DNA of 64,000 nucleotides from assembly GCA_022925895.1 (NCBI GenBank), contig JAKSYS010000009.1, positions 62,001 through 126,000 of the forward strand. Reading direction: 5' to 3'. Made by a program: the position numbers and the translations under genes. The DNA comes from Fragilaria crotonensis (taxonomy: Eukaryota; Bacillariophyta; Fragilariophyceae; Fragilariales; Fragilariaceae). A model generated the notes under the pieces. The model was not told where the DNA came from, searched no databases, and saw nothing but the letters and a program-made list of their open reading frames with translations. Within the stretch, counting starts at the first letter, position 1. The number at the start of each line of letters is the position of its first letter. Positions 10,969 to 22,670 of this stretch are shown in pieces.

Positions 10969-12080
10969 TTAACTCGCTTCCTTCAAGCTCCTTTGATGCA
11001 TTGTTATTATCCTCCAAAAGTTATTCAGATACCCAAAGCTCACAAATCGGATCACGCTCATCATGGAAACCTGTGTGACGGCATCGATCCACGAGGTTTC
11101 GGGACTCATACCCGCCGTCAGCGTGCTGATCATCCACCCCTTCAGAGCGAAGTACACCGAGAATTTTGGCGAAGAGCAAGTGGCTTCCTTTAACATACGC
11201 TTGGCAACTTGTTCGGGTTGCATTAATTCCATGCCTTCGCTAATCAAATGCGTCTCGCGTGGTTTGTCCACATTTTCTTGATGAAAACCCGGCGTATCGG
11301 TATCTGGCGGATACACAACTTGCACATAAACGTCTTTATCAACAGTTCCATGTGCAAACACTCGGCAAAGCCGCGGAGTGCAAATTTGGAGGGAGCATAG
11401 GCAGTGTGCCCAAAGACACCAATCTGACCAGCCACGGAACTGGTCAACACAATGGTCCCACACGTCATGCGAGGCAAAAACGCGTGAACGGCATGCACGG
11501 TGCCCAGGTAGTTGGTTTGCATTTGTTCACCAAAGTCTGCGGGTGATAGTTCACCAAATCGACCAGATTTGGCAGTGCCGGCGCAGCAAAGAATACACTG
11601 GTGATGCTGTCCCTTGATCGTCGTCCTGCAAGACGATGGCAAGACTTTCGGAGCAACTGACGCCATGGCAGAAGAGTCTGTAACGTTTACCGAAATGGCT
11701 TGAACGTTGGTCTTTCGTTTATTTTTGGAGTTGGACACAATCGCCTCAATCGCCTCTAGCTCTTGCTGGCATTGATTCAATTTTCCCTCGTGACGAGCCA
11801 ATATTGTAACTTGATCCATTCCTTTCATGACACTCCTGGCAATGGCAAGTCCAATACCACTGCTCCCTCCAGTTATAATGGCGTGGCCGCGCACGTATAG
11901 TTGGTGTTGCGCTTCATCTCGGTGAATATGGCTACTACAGTTGCGACGATTTGGCTTTTGAAATGCAAGCAATGCCATGGAAGAAAAATAGCACCCAAAC
12001 CATGATCGAGACAAGGACACTGATCATGAGGGCAGGAGTGCCAATATGCCGCCAACTGTGAGACGCAGCAGCTGCAACAT
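10969..12080 (-). CDS. KDSR: 3-ketodihydrosphingosine reductase (SDR family)
   Basis: This NADPH-dependent short-chain dehydrogenase reduces 3-ketodihydrosphingosine in sphingolipid synthesis on the ER face. The nucleotide-binding motif TGGSSGIG, an NYLG, the catalytic Ser region (TSSVAGQIG) and Y-x-x-x-K (YAPSK) are present in order. The family hallmark YPPDTDTPGF follows, with PE-x-VA and a C-terminal hydrophobic region. The N-terminus from ATG 12080 encodes a strong membrane anchor. Three frame changes separate otherwise continuous family sequence: near 12027 (a CCC run), near 11935, and at about 11350 between HMEL and VYVQVVYPP. It converges on eIF3i with 322 bases between. Confidence 0.85.
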
Positions 12081-13747
12081 GTTGTACTATTCTCTACTCA
12101 ATGGAGTACCTCTTGTTGTAGTAACTTGCTTGACAAACCCCTTCTAATAAAGTACAGCAAGTAGTGGACGTAAGGTGGATGGAAGGCATGCCAGCAATGC
12201 CCTGCGCAACTTGCCAACTATTTATATAAAAGTGGCAAACATTGCGCATATACGCCGTATCATACTACAAAGGACGAGTGCTACATGTACCTACCGTAGT
12301 ACCAAGTACAGACTGTCGAAAAGTGGGTGGCTGCATACGCTCAGACATACTACGTAGTACATACCGTACAGTATGTTGCTGTTGGTGATACTGTTATACT
12401 GAACTGCAGTACTCGGAGACAGGTGAGGCCACTACTGGAATACTGAACCAACAAGTGATACTTCGTACCGGTACCAGGTATAGGTACTCCAATACTAGGT
12501 ACACAATACACTCCACTGGAGTGCCTGATACCAGTACATGTTGTATGATATATCATACCGGTTCACGATTGAGGAAAAAGAACCAGTGGTACTGTACCTG
12601 ATTCAAGTACTCGGAGTAATTGTAACCGGAACTCTCTTGGGCTATCATGCTATCAAACTATCATACTCTTTAGGGGTGATAGTTAAGCCCTACTCCAGGA
12701 CTGCTGCTGCAAAACAGAGATGACGCAGTGATGAAATCCATAGTAGAGAAACGGGATCAAACGCATCTACGCGTAGACTCGAAACGCGACAAGCAACTGC
12801 AAGCTGAATGGCAAGCGAAGAGTGCAGGAAGGAGCTAGTCGTGGTTGAATCTCTGGTTTCGTAAAACCAATCGCTTAAAAGAGTTGAGGTTGTCGTACAC
12901 TCAAACGCTGGAAATACCTGGTACGTATACCACCTCCCAACCTCCAAACAAATATATGTATGTACACGCAAGGCAAACAACGATAGCAGGAGAAAGGTTG
13001 CAACTTAGTCTTGATTGATGGAGCCCTGGAGATATGCATAAAATCTGAAGAAGGGAAAGTCAGTATTTGCATTTTGCATAGTCACGCATCTCACTAGGCC
13101 GTCAGATCGAATTCCGTCGACTGGACATAATCGTTACAGTCAGGAAAGGAGTGCTCGACTGAGTTTCCCAGCATGGAAAGTTCACTTAAGTACGATACGT
13201 TCACAGCCTTATAAACGGAGGAATGAAAAAGGGACCGGTTTTCACCAAACGGAAGCCTGTGATAAGCCCTCAAGGGCTTTAATAAATGTTAGGGGCTTAG
13301 GATGTCACTGTTGGGTCGGACTATGTCGCGGCAAATTGATATAGGCCGTATTGGAGTGTTTCACTAAAGTCGTGTTTCTGTGCATAACGAATCTCATTTC
13401 TCCTTGCAATGGCCTGGATGCATTACTCATATAGTGTAAATCGTCATCTAGAATAGTGTCATTGGTCAGACATAATTACCAATAAGATTCCTTATACAAA
13501 CTCACCTGTAAAACTAAATGAGGAAAAGTTGACAAATGATACAGATCGTACTGCATAGTACTTCGTGCTCATCCGGTTATGACGTGCGGTCTGCGGTGTC
13601 GTACTCACAGGTTCTGAAAATGTCGCAACATTTTTCGTTTCAACCACGACCACTTCACACAAGTTCCGCTAATTACGCTGGAACATCTAAAAGAATCTCA
13701 CAAAACCACGAAACGGTAAATTGTAAGGCTCAGAACGTGAAAGTGTA
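12081..13747. other. intergenic, palindrome-dense
   Basis: No gene is supported in these 1.67 kb. From about 12280 to 12640 nearly every line contains GTAC-centred palindromes (for example GGTACC, TACCGGTA, CCAGTAC). From 12730 to 13740 the sequence is plainer, AT-richer and without motif-bearing open frames. Confidence 0.55.
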
Positions 13748-14400
13748 ATGATGTATTGCTTTACTTTGCTCTTCGCCCTCTTCGCCATTCATCATGGGAG
13801 CTCTCAGGCTGCCGTGCATGATGGAAGTGCCAGTGATGGGCAGGAAGGAAGGACATCGGAGCTTTTCCATAAGAATTGACGCTCTCTGGTCGATGCTGTT
13901 CCGCCATGCCCAGGTAAGGCAGGGGCAATCAGGTACTTCAGCATCGAGTTTTCATTCATTCCTGGAGATGATGTTAACGCCAGCGAATGCACCGAATCCA
14001 TGTTGGGCGAAATTGTTGATGACGTGAACAACCTTCTTCTCGATTACGGCATCGGAGAAGCGGGCAAGGCAGACAACGCCACCTTCCTTGCCGAAGTATG
14101 TCCTGATGTACCTGTAACACGCCGACAAATGCAAATCATCGGGTTTGCTTGGAAAATTGGTGGAGCTGCTATCTGCAGATTGTGTCTTGGAGGGGGGATG
14201 GTGACGGTAGGCGCCGCCTCGGTCTTGGAAGCCTATCCTGGTTCAGCAACATCTTTCTACCTGACCTCCATCTTTCGTTGAGGAATGCGACATTGGAAAC
14301 AATTGCTGGAAAATACGTTCCATGCCTTGGAACCAAACCTGATGTGGAGGTTGATCTCGAACTCAGCACGAAAGCAGCATTAGCTGGCATTAGTTGCTAA
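13748..14400 (+). CDS. small secreted diatom-type protein, two interruptions
   Basis: The frame from ATG ATG at 13748 begins with a clear signal peptide (MMYCFTLLFALFAIHHGSSQA). It continues to a single in-frame TGA at 13877-13879 and resumes in the same frame with RSLVDAVPPCPGK and the segment IPGDDVNASECTESM. At the six-G run around 14192-14198 the frame shifts by one base. One more G would join it to a C-terminus ending CLGTKPDVEVDLEL (stop 14400). The layout of signal peptide, Cys-containing body, basic RRR stretch and CLG-x-x-PxVEVDLE end resembles a family of short secreted proteins I associate with diatom genomes. That association is from memory and untested. The TGA replaces what could be CGA. 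Either a pseudogene, a null allele or a sequence error. Confidence 0.5.
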
Positions 14401-15103
14401 AGCTAGACTGTGGCTTCAGGGTCGTGGTGGTTGCAGCTCTCGTATGCCTCTCTACTCTAGTAGCGTAAACTGAGTGTTTCTTCATTTTGTCCAGTATTTA
14501 CTGTACACAACCAGTTCCAGTCGTTTCCTATACTCATACACTGTAATTTTGCAACTAAACTTAGTATACGGTGAACTCGCCGTACAGTGCGAACTGTATG
14601 CACTATGGAGTAGAGATGCTCTACTGCACACTCCAGTACTATGCGCCCCGCTCTGCTGTTTTGCGTCTCGACTCTCGACTCTCGACTCTCGACTCTCGAC
14701 TCTCGACTTGTATGATATGCATATGTTCATACGATACTGGTGACATACGTACAAGCGCTTCGAAGAATAACTTTAGAGAGTTCTAGTAGAACGAACCCAT
14801 TCGCTTTTAGATCCAAATCGTCATTTTCGTAAGCAGATATCGGTGTGACGCAAATTGTTGAGTGCAATATTGGCTCGGCGCTGACGTCAGGGGGAAAGTG
14901 GAGGGTATGACGTATGCACATGACCCAAAAATGATACCAAAAAACTAACGTCTTGCATAACTCCAGTACTTGTTCTACGGACTTTCCCACACTCAATGAA
15001 AAAAGGAACAAGGAAGAATGCCGTCACGTCACGACGTCACGACATCCGCAGCAGACCTCCAAAGATCACTTGGATCGAGATTTGGAAAGATTAAAAGCGA
15101 ACC
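14401..15103. other. intergenic with a 7-base minisatellite
   Basis: No gene is supported. GTAC-type palindromes occur near 14560-14640, the CTCGACT array lies at 14667-14708, and the part after 14780 may be promoter for the LRR gene. Confidence 0.45.
14667..14708. repeat. 7-base minisatellite (CTCGACT)n
   Basis: Six perfect head-to-tail units of CTCGACT. It is the second 7-base array in this window, with an unrelated unit to the one at 9176. Confidence 0.9.
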
Positions 15104-16860
15104 ATGAGCTCGCCACCTTGCTCCTATCGCAATGTCGACAAGGATTGTCCTAATCTGAAGGATGAGGAAGAAATCTTTCTTGAAACTCTGAGCCATGCAT
15201 GTGAGATTTCTATCCGCTTGATTGAGCGACGAGACCTCAAAATTTCATGCAAGGAATCTTTCAGTCGAGTTAACATCCAGAGCGTTGCCAGACTCGAGGC
15301 GAGATGTCATTCATCCTGACCAAAAATGGCATTCGCAACCCGGCCTCCTGGCCTGTCTTTACCTTCCTAGTGGATGACTCTGCAGCGACACCTTCTCTGT
15401 AACAGATTGCTTCCAGCGTTGAAGAGCACCCTGACCTGAGGACCTTGACACTTCAAGGCTGCTCTCGCATCCCTGGATTTTACACCTGTTTGCTGCAAAC
15501 CATTACTGTCTCATCCCTCACAACCTTGAATATTGCAAGCTGGGTTGATTTCAGTTCATCAGTGGATTGGACTGTGGCGACCTGGCGTCTGAAACAACTT
15601 GAGCACTTGTCGGTTATGTACTACAAGTGGGATGAGACGAGTACGCGAGACATGTGTACCTTGCTGTCCAGCATCAGTGGCGGCTTGCAAACCTTAACAT
15701 TGGAAACAGGAACCATGCCCGGTGAAATTTGGGTCGCCATGAAGGATGGATTGCAAGGGTTGGTATCACTGAAGGAGCTCTCATGGCTGGGCAAGCTCGA
15801 ATCGATGTCGGGCAACCATGGGGACAATGAACAAGTGCGACAGCAGCAGATGGCGACAGTAGTAGCAATGGAACAAGCTTGCCGAGCATTAAGTTCATCG
15901 CGACAGTTGGAAAAGCTTGAATTGGCTTGGAATATCCTGCCGTGGCCATGTCTAAATGAAATTTTTTCATTACAAAAAGGTGGCATGAAGCTTTCGACAT
16001 TGTCACTTTCGGCCGTAGATACAGATGGTGCTCATGTGCTCGGCGAATTTTTAGAAGCGGACAGCTGTCTTACCGCACTGAAGGTTGCTGTGGCCGATGA
16101 TTATACTGATGTCACTCGATTGTTGGAGGGAGTCATGCGCCACTCAACGTTGATCCAAGTTTCACTTTCAAACGTAACAATTGACAATGATACAGCGAAA
16201 ACAGCACTCAAACTCTTGGTCTACAACAATGTTCTCCGAGACTTCACCCTGGCTTCCAGAAACATGGATTGTGGATACCTTCAGGACGTTCTCATAGGAC
16301 TCCGATACAATACGACTCTTCAGTCGGCTCGTTTTCCCGCTCCCAGCTTCACCCTAAATCTGCACGCATGCTTTGCCCTCCAAGATTTTTTGGTTGAAAA
16401 TGCCACTCTCCTGGAACTGCATTTAGGTGACTGTCAAGTTCCGTCATCTGACGACGATTGCGCATGCATTGTTGCAGATGGGATCATGGCCAATTCAACA
16501 CTCCGCAGGTTATGTGGACTCTCCTGTTCAGAGGCCAGAGCATGCATCTGGAACACAATGACACATGCGCTCGAGTCCAACATGACTTTGGTCGAATTTC
16601 CATTCTTCAATTCATCGAAGGAGACTACGACTCGATGTGCTTCTTCCCTATGTAAAGTACCTCCACATGATCAAGGGTATCATTTACCATACCCCCCTAA
16701 CTTCTATCTGGATCTCAATAAGATTGGTCGGAAACACATCTTGAGTCCAAACGCTTTGGATACGGCACTTGCGCCCCATGTTTTGGGAAAGGTGTTCTCT
16801 ACAGATCAAATGTACTATCTCTTGCAAGCTCGGGTGGATTGGTTTCGAGGGACGGCGTAA
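15104..16860 (+). CDS. leucine-rich-repeat protein, N-terminus unresolved
   Basis: The body (15403-16860, about 485 codons) has irregular leucine-rich repeats of the RNI/SDS22 type, with recurring L-x-x-L-x-L and TLxxLxL patterns. It ends in a distinctive tail containing FYLDLNKIGRK and APHVLGKVFS. Proteins of this build are common in diatoms and usually have no assigned function. No ATG opens the body frame. Upstream, 15104-15310 gives a plausible N-terminus in another frame (MSSPPCSYRNVDKD). The segment 15308-15399 is in the body frame but separated by TAA at 15400. CTCTGTAACAG just before 15405 could be a splice acceptor, so an unplaced intron is an alternative to a broken gene. Cytoplasmic location is assumed because no signal or TM segment is visible. 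Confidence 0.65.
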
Positions 16861-18240
16861 TCGTAGGAGCCGGCGCTAATTGATGTATACTATTGTGAAT
16901 GAACTGAGTTGATATTCTTTTGATAATAAAGGAGAAAACAGAACCTTTCCTACATATTGTCAGACCCGAAGAACCGATAATTGAGTAGAATAATATTAGA
17001 GCATCTACAAAAGCGTGTATGTATGTATGTCATATATGCCTGCAGAACTTAATGACATTTGTGTATGATAGAACCTGGGAGGTGGGGTAAGCCGTGCCAT
17101 AGCATTCACACATGAACATGTGCGTTCATATGAAGAACATCTAAAAAATTCACCACTTTCAAAAGCTTTTTGATTTATGCTTGACCTGTACTCCAGTACA
17201 ATACTCTACTAGCTAGTAGTAGAATATTCCGTACGACTGAACTGTTGTCACTGGTCACTCTCGTAATTTGCGGTGTTGCGGGTTCTGCGTACTGCGGACC
17301 ACGTCGTACTGTACAGCGTTGTACTTTACTACTACTCCATAATTGACCTTGGCTGTTGACGATAGCACTACAGGCATAGTACTTTAAGCCACCGCATTCT
17401 GTGAGCAGGCAGCAATACGCACCTGCTAAGATTACCAGTAGTCTAGCTAGCAAGGGGAAAAATTACAAAGTTGCTACTGCAGCACTTGCACTCCTTTCGA
17501 GTCTCGCGTTTCTTTAATACTTAAGTACAAATACTGGAGTCCTCGGGGTACTGGAGTACTCCGACTACTTGTACTGGAGAACGTGGCTGGAAGCTCCAGT
17601 AGGTATGCAGTACTTGTACGATGTAGTAGTACAATCATGGGTTGTACTGTGTAGGCTGTAGTACGTACGAGTAAACGAGTTCCTGGTACCAGTACATTAC
17701 TACCGGTAGTACCTGGTACTGTAGTACGGTGGATGGTCAATAAGGGTAATCCAGTACAAGTACTACAGTACTACAGTAGTCGTACTCCAGAACCATGGTG
17801 CCAGGCAGTACAAAGAACAAGTGCCTCTATCGGAGTGTACGAGTACACGCTGTGAAAATGAACATCTCGTTCTACGAGTACTGGTACAAGTACTTGTACC
17901 TTACTACCGATAGAGTACACATGAAAAGGGTCACAGGACACGGGACATGGACATGGGACAAGTTACAGCAGCTGACGTGCGTCTGACGATTCCCTCCCGT
18001 CTTGCGTGCAGTGGAATGCGAAATGCCGACTGTGCGGTTCATCAATTAGATGGGTTGCTTTATACTCTTATTCATAGCTTTGTATATGATATTCTGATGA
18101 CGTCGTCCATTGGTATCAGTTCATTCTCATTGATGACCATCAGGATATATTTGTACCTGGTAGCATCTTTATACTTTATATATGCATATGTATGTTTACA
18201 AGGATTGGCACTGGTATAAAATTTCAGTGCATTCGAATTG
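16861..18240. other. intergenic, palindrome-dense
   Basis: No supported gene. The stretch 17170-17920 is among the densest for GTAC palindromes, with GGAGTACTCC, GGTACC, GTACTAC and TACCGGTA words following each other. The part 18000-18240 is plain AT-rich DNA. Confidence 0.55.
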
Positions 18241-18241
18241 T

Positions 18242-18428
18242 CTCGAGCATGCCATAGAATGCTCGAGCGTGCAATGGAATGCTCGAGCATGCCATAGAAT
18301 GCGATTTTTATCAAAACGTATTTAGTAGTTATAGTTTCATAGTGAACGACGTCTGGCCGGCTCGAATGCATTCCATAGCATGCTCGAGAATGCGATTGCA
18401 TTCTCGAGCATTCCATTGCATGCTCGAG
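18242..18428. repeat. inverted repeat built from a 20-base satellite (hairpin)
   Basis: The left arm (18242-18303) holds three copies of a unit beginning CTCGAGCATGCCATAGAATG. The right arm (18361-18428) is its inverted counterpart with roughly ten mismatches over 61 positions. The loop of about 57 bases is unrelated AT-rich DNA. A transcript of either strand would fold into a long imperfect hairpin. An open frame on the minus strand through the repeat (18072-18464) is a by-product of its period. Confidence 0.8.
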
Positions 18429-19568
18429 AATTCTAATGCATGCTCCTCGCATGTATACATTCATTTAAATTAGAATTATCGTTAGGTACACATCCATATG
18501 TAGCCAATGGACAATCCTTGACTCTGCACATTTACTTACACATATTGTCATGATTGAGCAACTGAATAAAAACACTCATTTTGAGATAAAGAACGTTGCC
18601 TCCCCAAAAAGTATGCCCGTACTTTGAGTATGTACTACTACTGGCTACGTCAAAACTCAAAACACAAAGAACAGAAAAGATCAAAGCAGCCAACGATCAA
18701 TCCACTACTAATAGTACTTGGTACCGGGATAGAGATCCGAAGACAAGATGGAAAAGTCTAACTTTCATTTTACTGTGGGAATCGTCAGACACACGTCAAC
18801 TGCTTTAACTCGTCACGTGTCATGTGACCCTCTTTGTCGGTACAATTCAAGAATGACATACTCTGTACAAGTAGTATTGTACTCGGAGTACAAAGATTCA
18901 ATGCACATCCACAATCCACAGAGTGTTGTACGACGTGAAGCAGCATTTTGATCCACGGCCTGGTACTTGTACTAGTACCAGGTACTGGAGGACTTGTAAC
19001 TTGTACAGTAGGAGTACCTGGTACCCGCCTTTTTATTCACCACCCAACGCACAATAGTACAAGGACTGGTTTAACTCAGAGTACAACCAGGGTTGTACTC
19101 GGATACTGGACCTTCCACGTTCTCGAGGATTACAATACACCAGTACTACATACTTGTACCGTAGCAACGTGAATGGAGTAGTACTCCAGTACAAGTCCAA
19201 CTACTCGAGTATGCGTTAGCGGTAGCATGTTGTACGATACTAGAGTTGAGCTTTCGTACAAAATAAATGTCAAGTACGAGTATAGTCGTATGTATCAGTA
19301 GTACAGTACTGCGTTGTACAGTACGACGACGTCCGCAACACCGCGAACACCCCAAACCGAACCCAGGAAAGAGTTTTTGGAATTCGAAATTAGAAGGACG
19401 GTATGTATAGTGCAAATCCTCCAGAAATATTCTCTCTACTAGACTACCGGTAGTAGAGGTTCCAGCGTAAATCGAGAGGCTTTTAAAGCGGGGAGAATTA
19501 TTTTCATACATGTTTTCACATAAATGCAGCGTGTGCATGCAATGGCACGGTTTACCCCACCTCCCTGG
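18429..19568. other. intergenic, palindrome-dense
   Basis: No supported gene. GTAC palindromes cluster again at 18840-19020 and 19060-19460 (CCAGGTACTGG, GTACTAGTACC and similar words). Confidence 0.5.
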
Positions 19569-19571
19569 TAA

Positions 19572-20746
19572 GGCCCACCCCTTACGGTAGTGAAAAGTTG
19601 AGATGAAAAACTGACCCCCAAACTTTTTTAGAATATACTGCTTCCCCGGCCTTATCGTGAACGCAGAAAAGTTGTGTTTTCGGGTATTTTTGTCCTTACT
19701 GTCGCATTTTATTCCATACTACGAACTCCAGTACTATTATTAGAGGCAATTCCACTACAAGCCGTCATTGCTGGTGACCATAGCGATACTCGCCAACATC
19801 ATCGTTGAAGGCGAGTGATTACAACAAGGTACTGTAGTGGAAAACAATACACAAGTAGCATTTAATTTTTCAGGGTGTCGCCATCATGGTTGCTAGCATC
19901 GTCGTCGTTGCTACCGTCTAGTGTCGCCGTTGTCGCTGGTGTTGTCGTCGTCGCGAGGTCTGGTGTCATTAGTGTTGCCGTCGTCTTGTCGTCGTTAGAT
20001 CTAGTGTCGCTTGCGTCGTCGTCGTTGACGACGTCTAATGTCGACGTCGTCGCTAGCGTCGTTGTCGTCGACAACGCCAAGTGTCGCCGTCGTCTTCGTC
20101 GTTGCAAGGAGTACCGGTAGTATTGTAGTCGTCGCTGTCATGGCTGCTACTCTAGTCGCAGTCGTCTTCGTCATCGCTAAGATCGCTCGTTGTCGTTGCT
20201 AGCGCCTCGTCGCCGTCGTCGTCTCTAGTCGCCGTTGTCGTCGCTTGTCGTCATCGTCGCGAATTATAGTGACACCGTCGTCGTCATGGTCGCTGAGTGT
20301 TGTCGTCGCCGACGACATCAAGTGTCGCATCTCTAGTCGCCGTCGACTTCGTTGTCGCTAGTGTCGTCGTTGTCATCGAAGATGTCTAGTGTTGCCGTCA
20401 CTAGTGTCGTCGTCGTCGCCGTCGCCGTCGCGAGGTTAAGTGTCGCCGTTGTCGTCGTAGACAACGACAACGCTTGACATGACACCTACATACGTTTACT
20501 CGAATGGTGTGACAACTTGACACTTGGCGACAAGATCTCGTTTCACGCAGCGATGATTCAATCGACTCGAAGATCTCAACTTTTCATGAAAGAAGTTGCG
20601 TTAAAGGGCCCCAACTTTTACAAGCAGCTTTTCGATGAATCGGACCAACAGTTTTTCATGCAACTTTTCACCCATAAGGCCGGTCAACACGAAAAAAAGT
20701 TGGGGGTCATTTTAATCTCAACTTTTCACTACCGTAAGGGTGGGCC
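19572..20746. mobile_element. MITE with terminal inverted repeats, PIF/Harbinger-like
   Basis: The ends are inverted copies starting GGCCCACC(C)TTACGGTAG and remaining alike for about 55-60 bases through GTGAAAAGTTGAGAT and the TGACCCCCAA / ACTTTTTT part. Weaker similarity (CCGGCCTTAT, AAAAGTTG) continues inward. TAA flanks both sides (19569-19571 and 20747-20749), as expected of a 3-base TWA target duplication of the PIF/Harbinger superfamily. There is no transposase frame. The core from about 19875 to 20480 is degenerate (GTC)n. Confidence 0.75.
19875..20480. repeat. degenerate GTC-rich simple-sequence core of the MITE
   Basis: About 600 bases composed almost wholly of GTCGTC interspersed with GCTAGTGTC and GTTGTC, giving a loose period of 20-30 bases. 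Open frames on either strand are artefacts of the triplet repeat. Confidence 0.85.
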
Positions 20747-20749
20747 TAA

Positions 20750-21326
20750 GTGTTCCATTGCAACTTTATTAAAAAGCACACGTTCAAGGTAAGCAACCTC
20801 CATTGTCCATTCATCATGGTTGCTTCTACAAGCTCGTTTTGTCAACCTTGAGAAAACAGGAGCTGAGACTCGATGGCATGTTGGTGGATTTCGTGCATAC
20901 CATACGCGCGTAGAATCCATCTTGATCGAACTGCTTTGCTGTCGATGTCACATCACAGTAGTATTGGCATCAGGTAGTACTGTGGCCAATATGTCCCATT
21001 CCTGCTAATTGATTAAGATAGCAGGAAGTATGCACAAGGGATACTTTTTGAATGCAAGCACCTGGGTGAGGTGCGTTTCGATATCGTTGATTCAAGACGA
21101 GTCGTGGCAATGAGCTTCGTTGACTACATTCCTTCTTCTACTATCGTCTAGACTCGCGCCATGGTGATGAATATGCCCTTAAGCCACCTCATTTCACCAA
21201 AATTTCTCACACCTTCGTCCTTGCTTTCTCGATCAGATTGGCCAAAGGATCACGATTGTCACCGCACACAACCAATTCAGTTACTATTAGGCGCAACGCA
21301 AAGGCTACCTCTGAGAATTAGAAAGA
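20750..21326 (+). promoter_or_regulatory. leader of TAZ copy A, homologous to the CBP leader
   Basis: The sequence CCATTGCAACTT, then AAGGTAAGCAACCTCC with a splice-donor look at about 20788, then ATTTCGTGCATACCAT, is shared with 22671-22860 and 25684-25860. It therefore looks like a duplicated promoter, leader exon and leader intron of the CBP gene. The MITE sits directly against its left end. Confidence 0.6.
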
Positions 21327-21718
21327 ATGGTAGACGAAGCTCCAGAAGGTGCAGTTAACCTGCACCGCCCGCACCAGCCGTGGGTGATGTTGACAGACGC
21401 AGTGCTCGCAAACGTGTCAAGGAGATCAACACAGCAGCACGAATCGCGCGTCAGCGCCTCTTTTTGTTGTATCATGCTGCCAAGTGTCCAGAGGAGGAGG
21501 GTCATTGCCGTATGACACCGCATTGTGCTTATATTAAACGGTTGTGGAATCATCTGAAAGTATGCAAAGATTGCAATTGTGCGGTGCAGCATTGTGTCAG
21601 TTCCAGGACTGTGCTGGCTCACTACTGCCGTTGTAAGGATCATCAATGTCCAATTTGCGGACCTGTTCGATATACGCTTCGCCTTCGCAAGCACCGTTTT
21701 TACAGTGGAATGCTCTAA
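21327..21718 (+). pseudogene. TAZ zinc-finger copy A (partial CBP duplicate)
   Basis: The frame from 21380 encodes one TAZ-type zinc finger of the CBP/p300 family. It has the order HAAKC, GHC, TPHC, LWNHLKVC, CAVQHC, HYCRCK and CPICGPVR, so nearly all metal-binding His and Cys are kept. This frame has no ATG: it opens at GTG and is preceded by TAA within 25 bases. The only nearby ATG (21327) is in a different frame. Compared with copy B it has lost two bases before the finger. It is best called a damaged copy, though a non-AUG or spliced start cannot be ruled out. The finger would bind transactivation domains if made. Confidence 0.6.
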
Positions 21719-22660
21719 ACCCTCGGAACAGTTGTGACGTTTGGAAGGAGACTCTATTAGCTCATTGCATGATAGTACGTGTGTGCGACAGAAATTTATC
21801 TTGCGAATTAACGGTGTTGCCAATCGCGTCGATGAAATAATTTATGATGGAGAAATCATGTGCATTTTGCTTCGGTGAGAAGTCTAGCATGTAATATTAG
21901 CTGTCAATGGCAGCTACTGTATGCATAGCAAATGCTGTCGATGCGAACGGAGTCACTTCATCATAATGTCGGGTTAAAGGTTAGAAGAGAGCAGTACCCC
22001 GATAAGACTGTAGACGGCATTGTTGCTGCGGTCAGGAGTGTGACATTGTTGTTGCCACCAACGAAGTGCATACTCTCATACTACCACACTGTACACATCT
22101 TTTGACACCACATGACCTCCACAAATCTGCAAAGCATACTTCAGGTACCAATCGTGATGGATTATCAAAGCATCCATGGCCTTCTTTTGTGTCAAGGAGA
22201 GAGTTTGTAACCTAACAGATCTTGGACCGTCAAAGTTTGACCATCTTTCACACGGCATTGTGCGAGAGAAGGTCCACGTTAGCGTTTAATTCGGAAGTTT
22301 TGCATTCCTTAATTTCAGGAAAACTTCGTGAAATAGGCCAGCTCCTGCTGCGCAGAAAACTGCGAGACAAACCTACTGTTTTCCCTCTGCTACCCTTTCC
22401 CCAAAACCCCAGTCGTTGCATTGAGAAGTTAACCATGCCATGTGGGTTGTGTCGTAAATGCTAAATACATCCACACGGTTACATCCGTTCTGCAAGCTTT
22501 ACGTCCAGGATTGGTGGAAGTTCGTGCAAAGAATCATAAATTGCTCATAAGTTAACCGAGTCTACATCTTGCAAGACCCTACGGTAGTACCTTGAACCTC
22601 ATTGTCACGAACTACACCACCGGGCTGTGTGGTGTGATTCGTTCCTTTCGTCGCCCTCCA
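21719..22660. other. 3' flank of TAZ copy A and plain intergenic DNA
   Basis: The first 260 bases match the flank after copy B (GCGACAGAAATTTA, TTGCCAATCGCGTCGATG, ATGGCAGCTACTGTA). The rest, to 22660, holds no gene that I can support. Confidence 0.5.
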
Positions 22661-22670
22661 AGCTCTGCTA

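Noticed and set aside
13877-13879. Selenocysteine at the TGA
   Set aside because: The neighbouring codons fit Arg, no Cys is expected there, and no selenocysteine-insertion hairpin was recognised downstream.
18242-18428. CRISPR-like array
   Set aside because: The repeated units abut without unique spacers and are arranged as an inverted pair in a eukaryotic genome.
18072-18464. 130-codon minus-strand frame with repeated HAMEC/ACYGM words
   Set aside because: Its repetitive part is the translated satellite hairpin; no protein family is suggested.
19862-20120. Asp/Thr-rich and Val/Ser-rich frames on both strands
   Set aside because: Translation of the degenerate GTC repeat inside the MITE.
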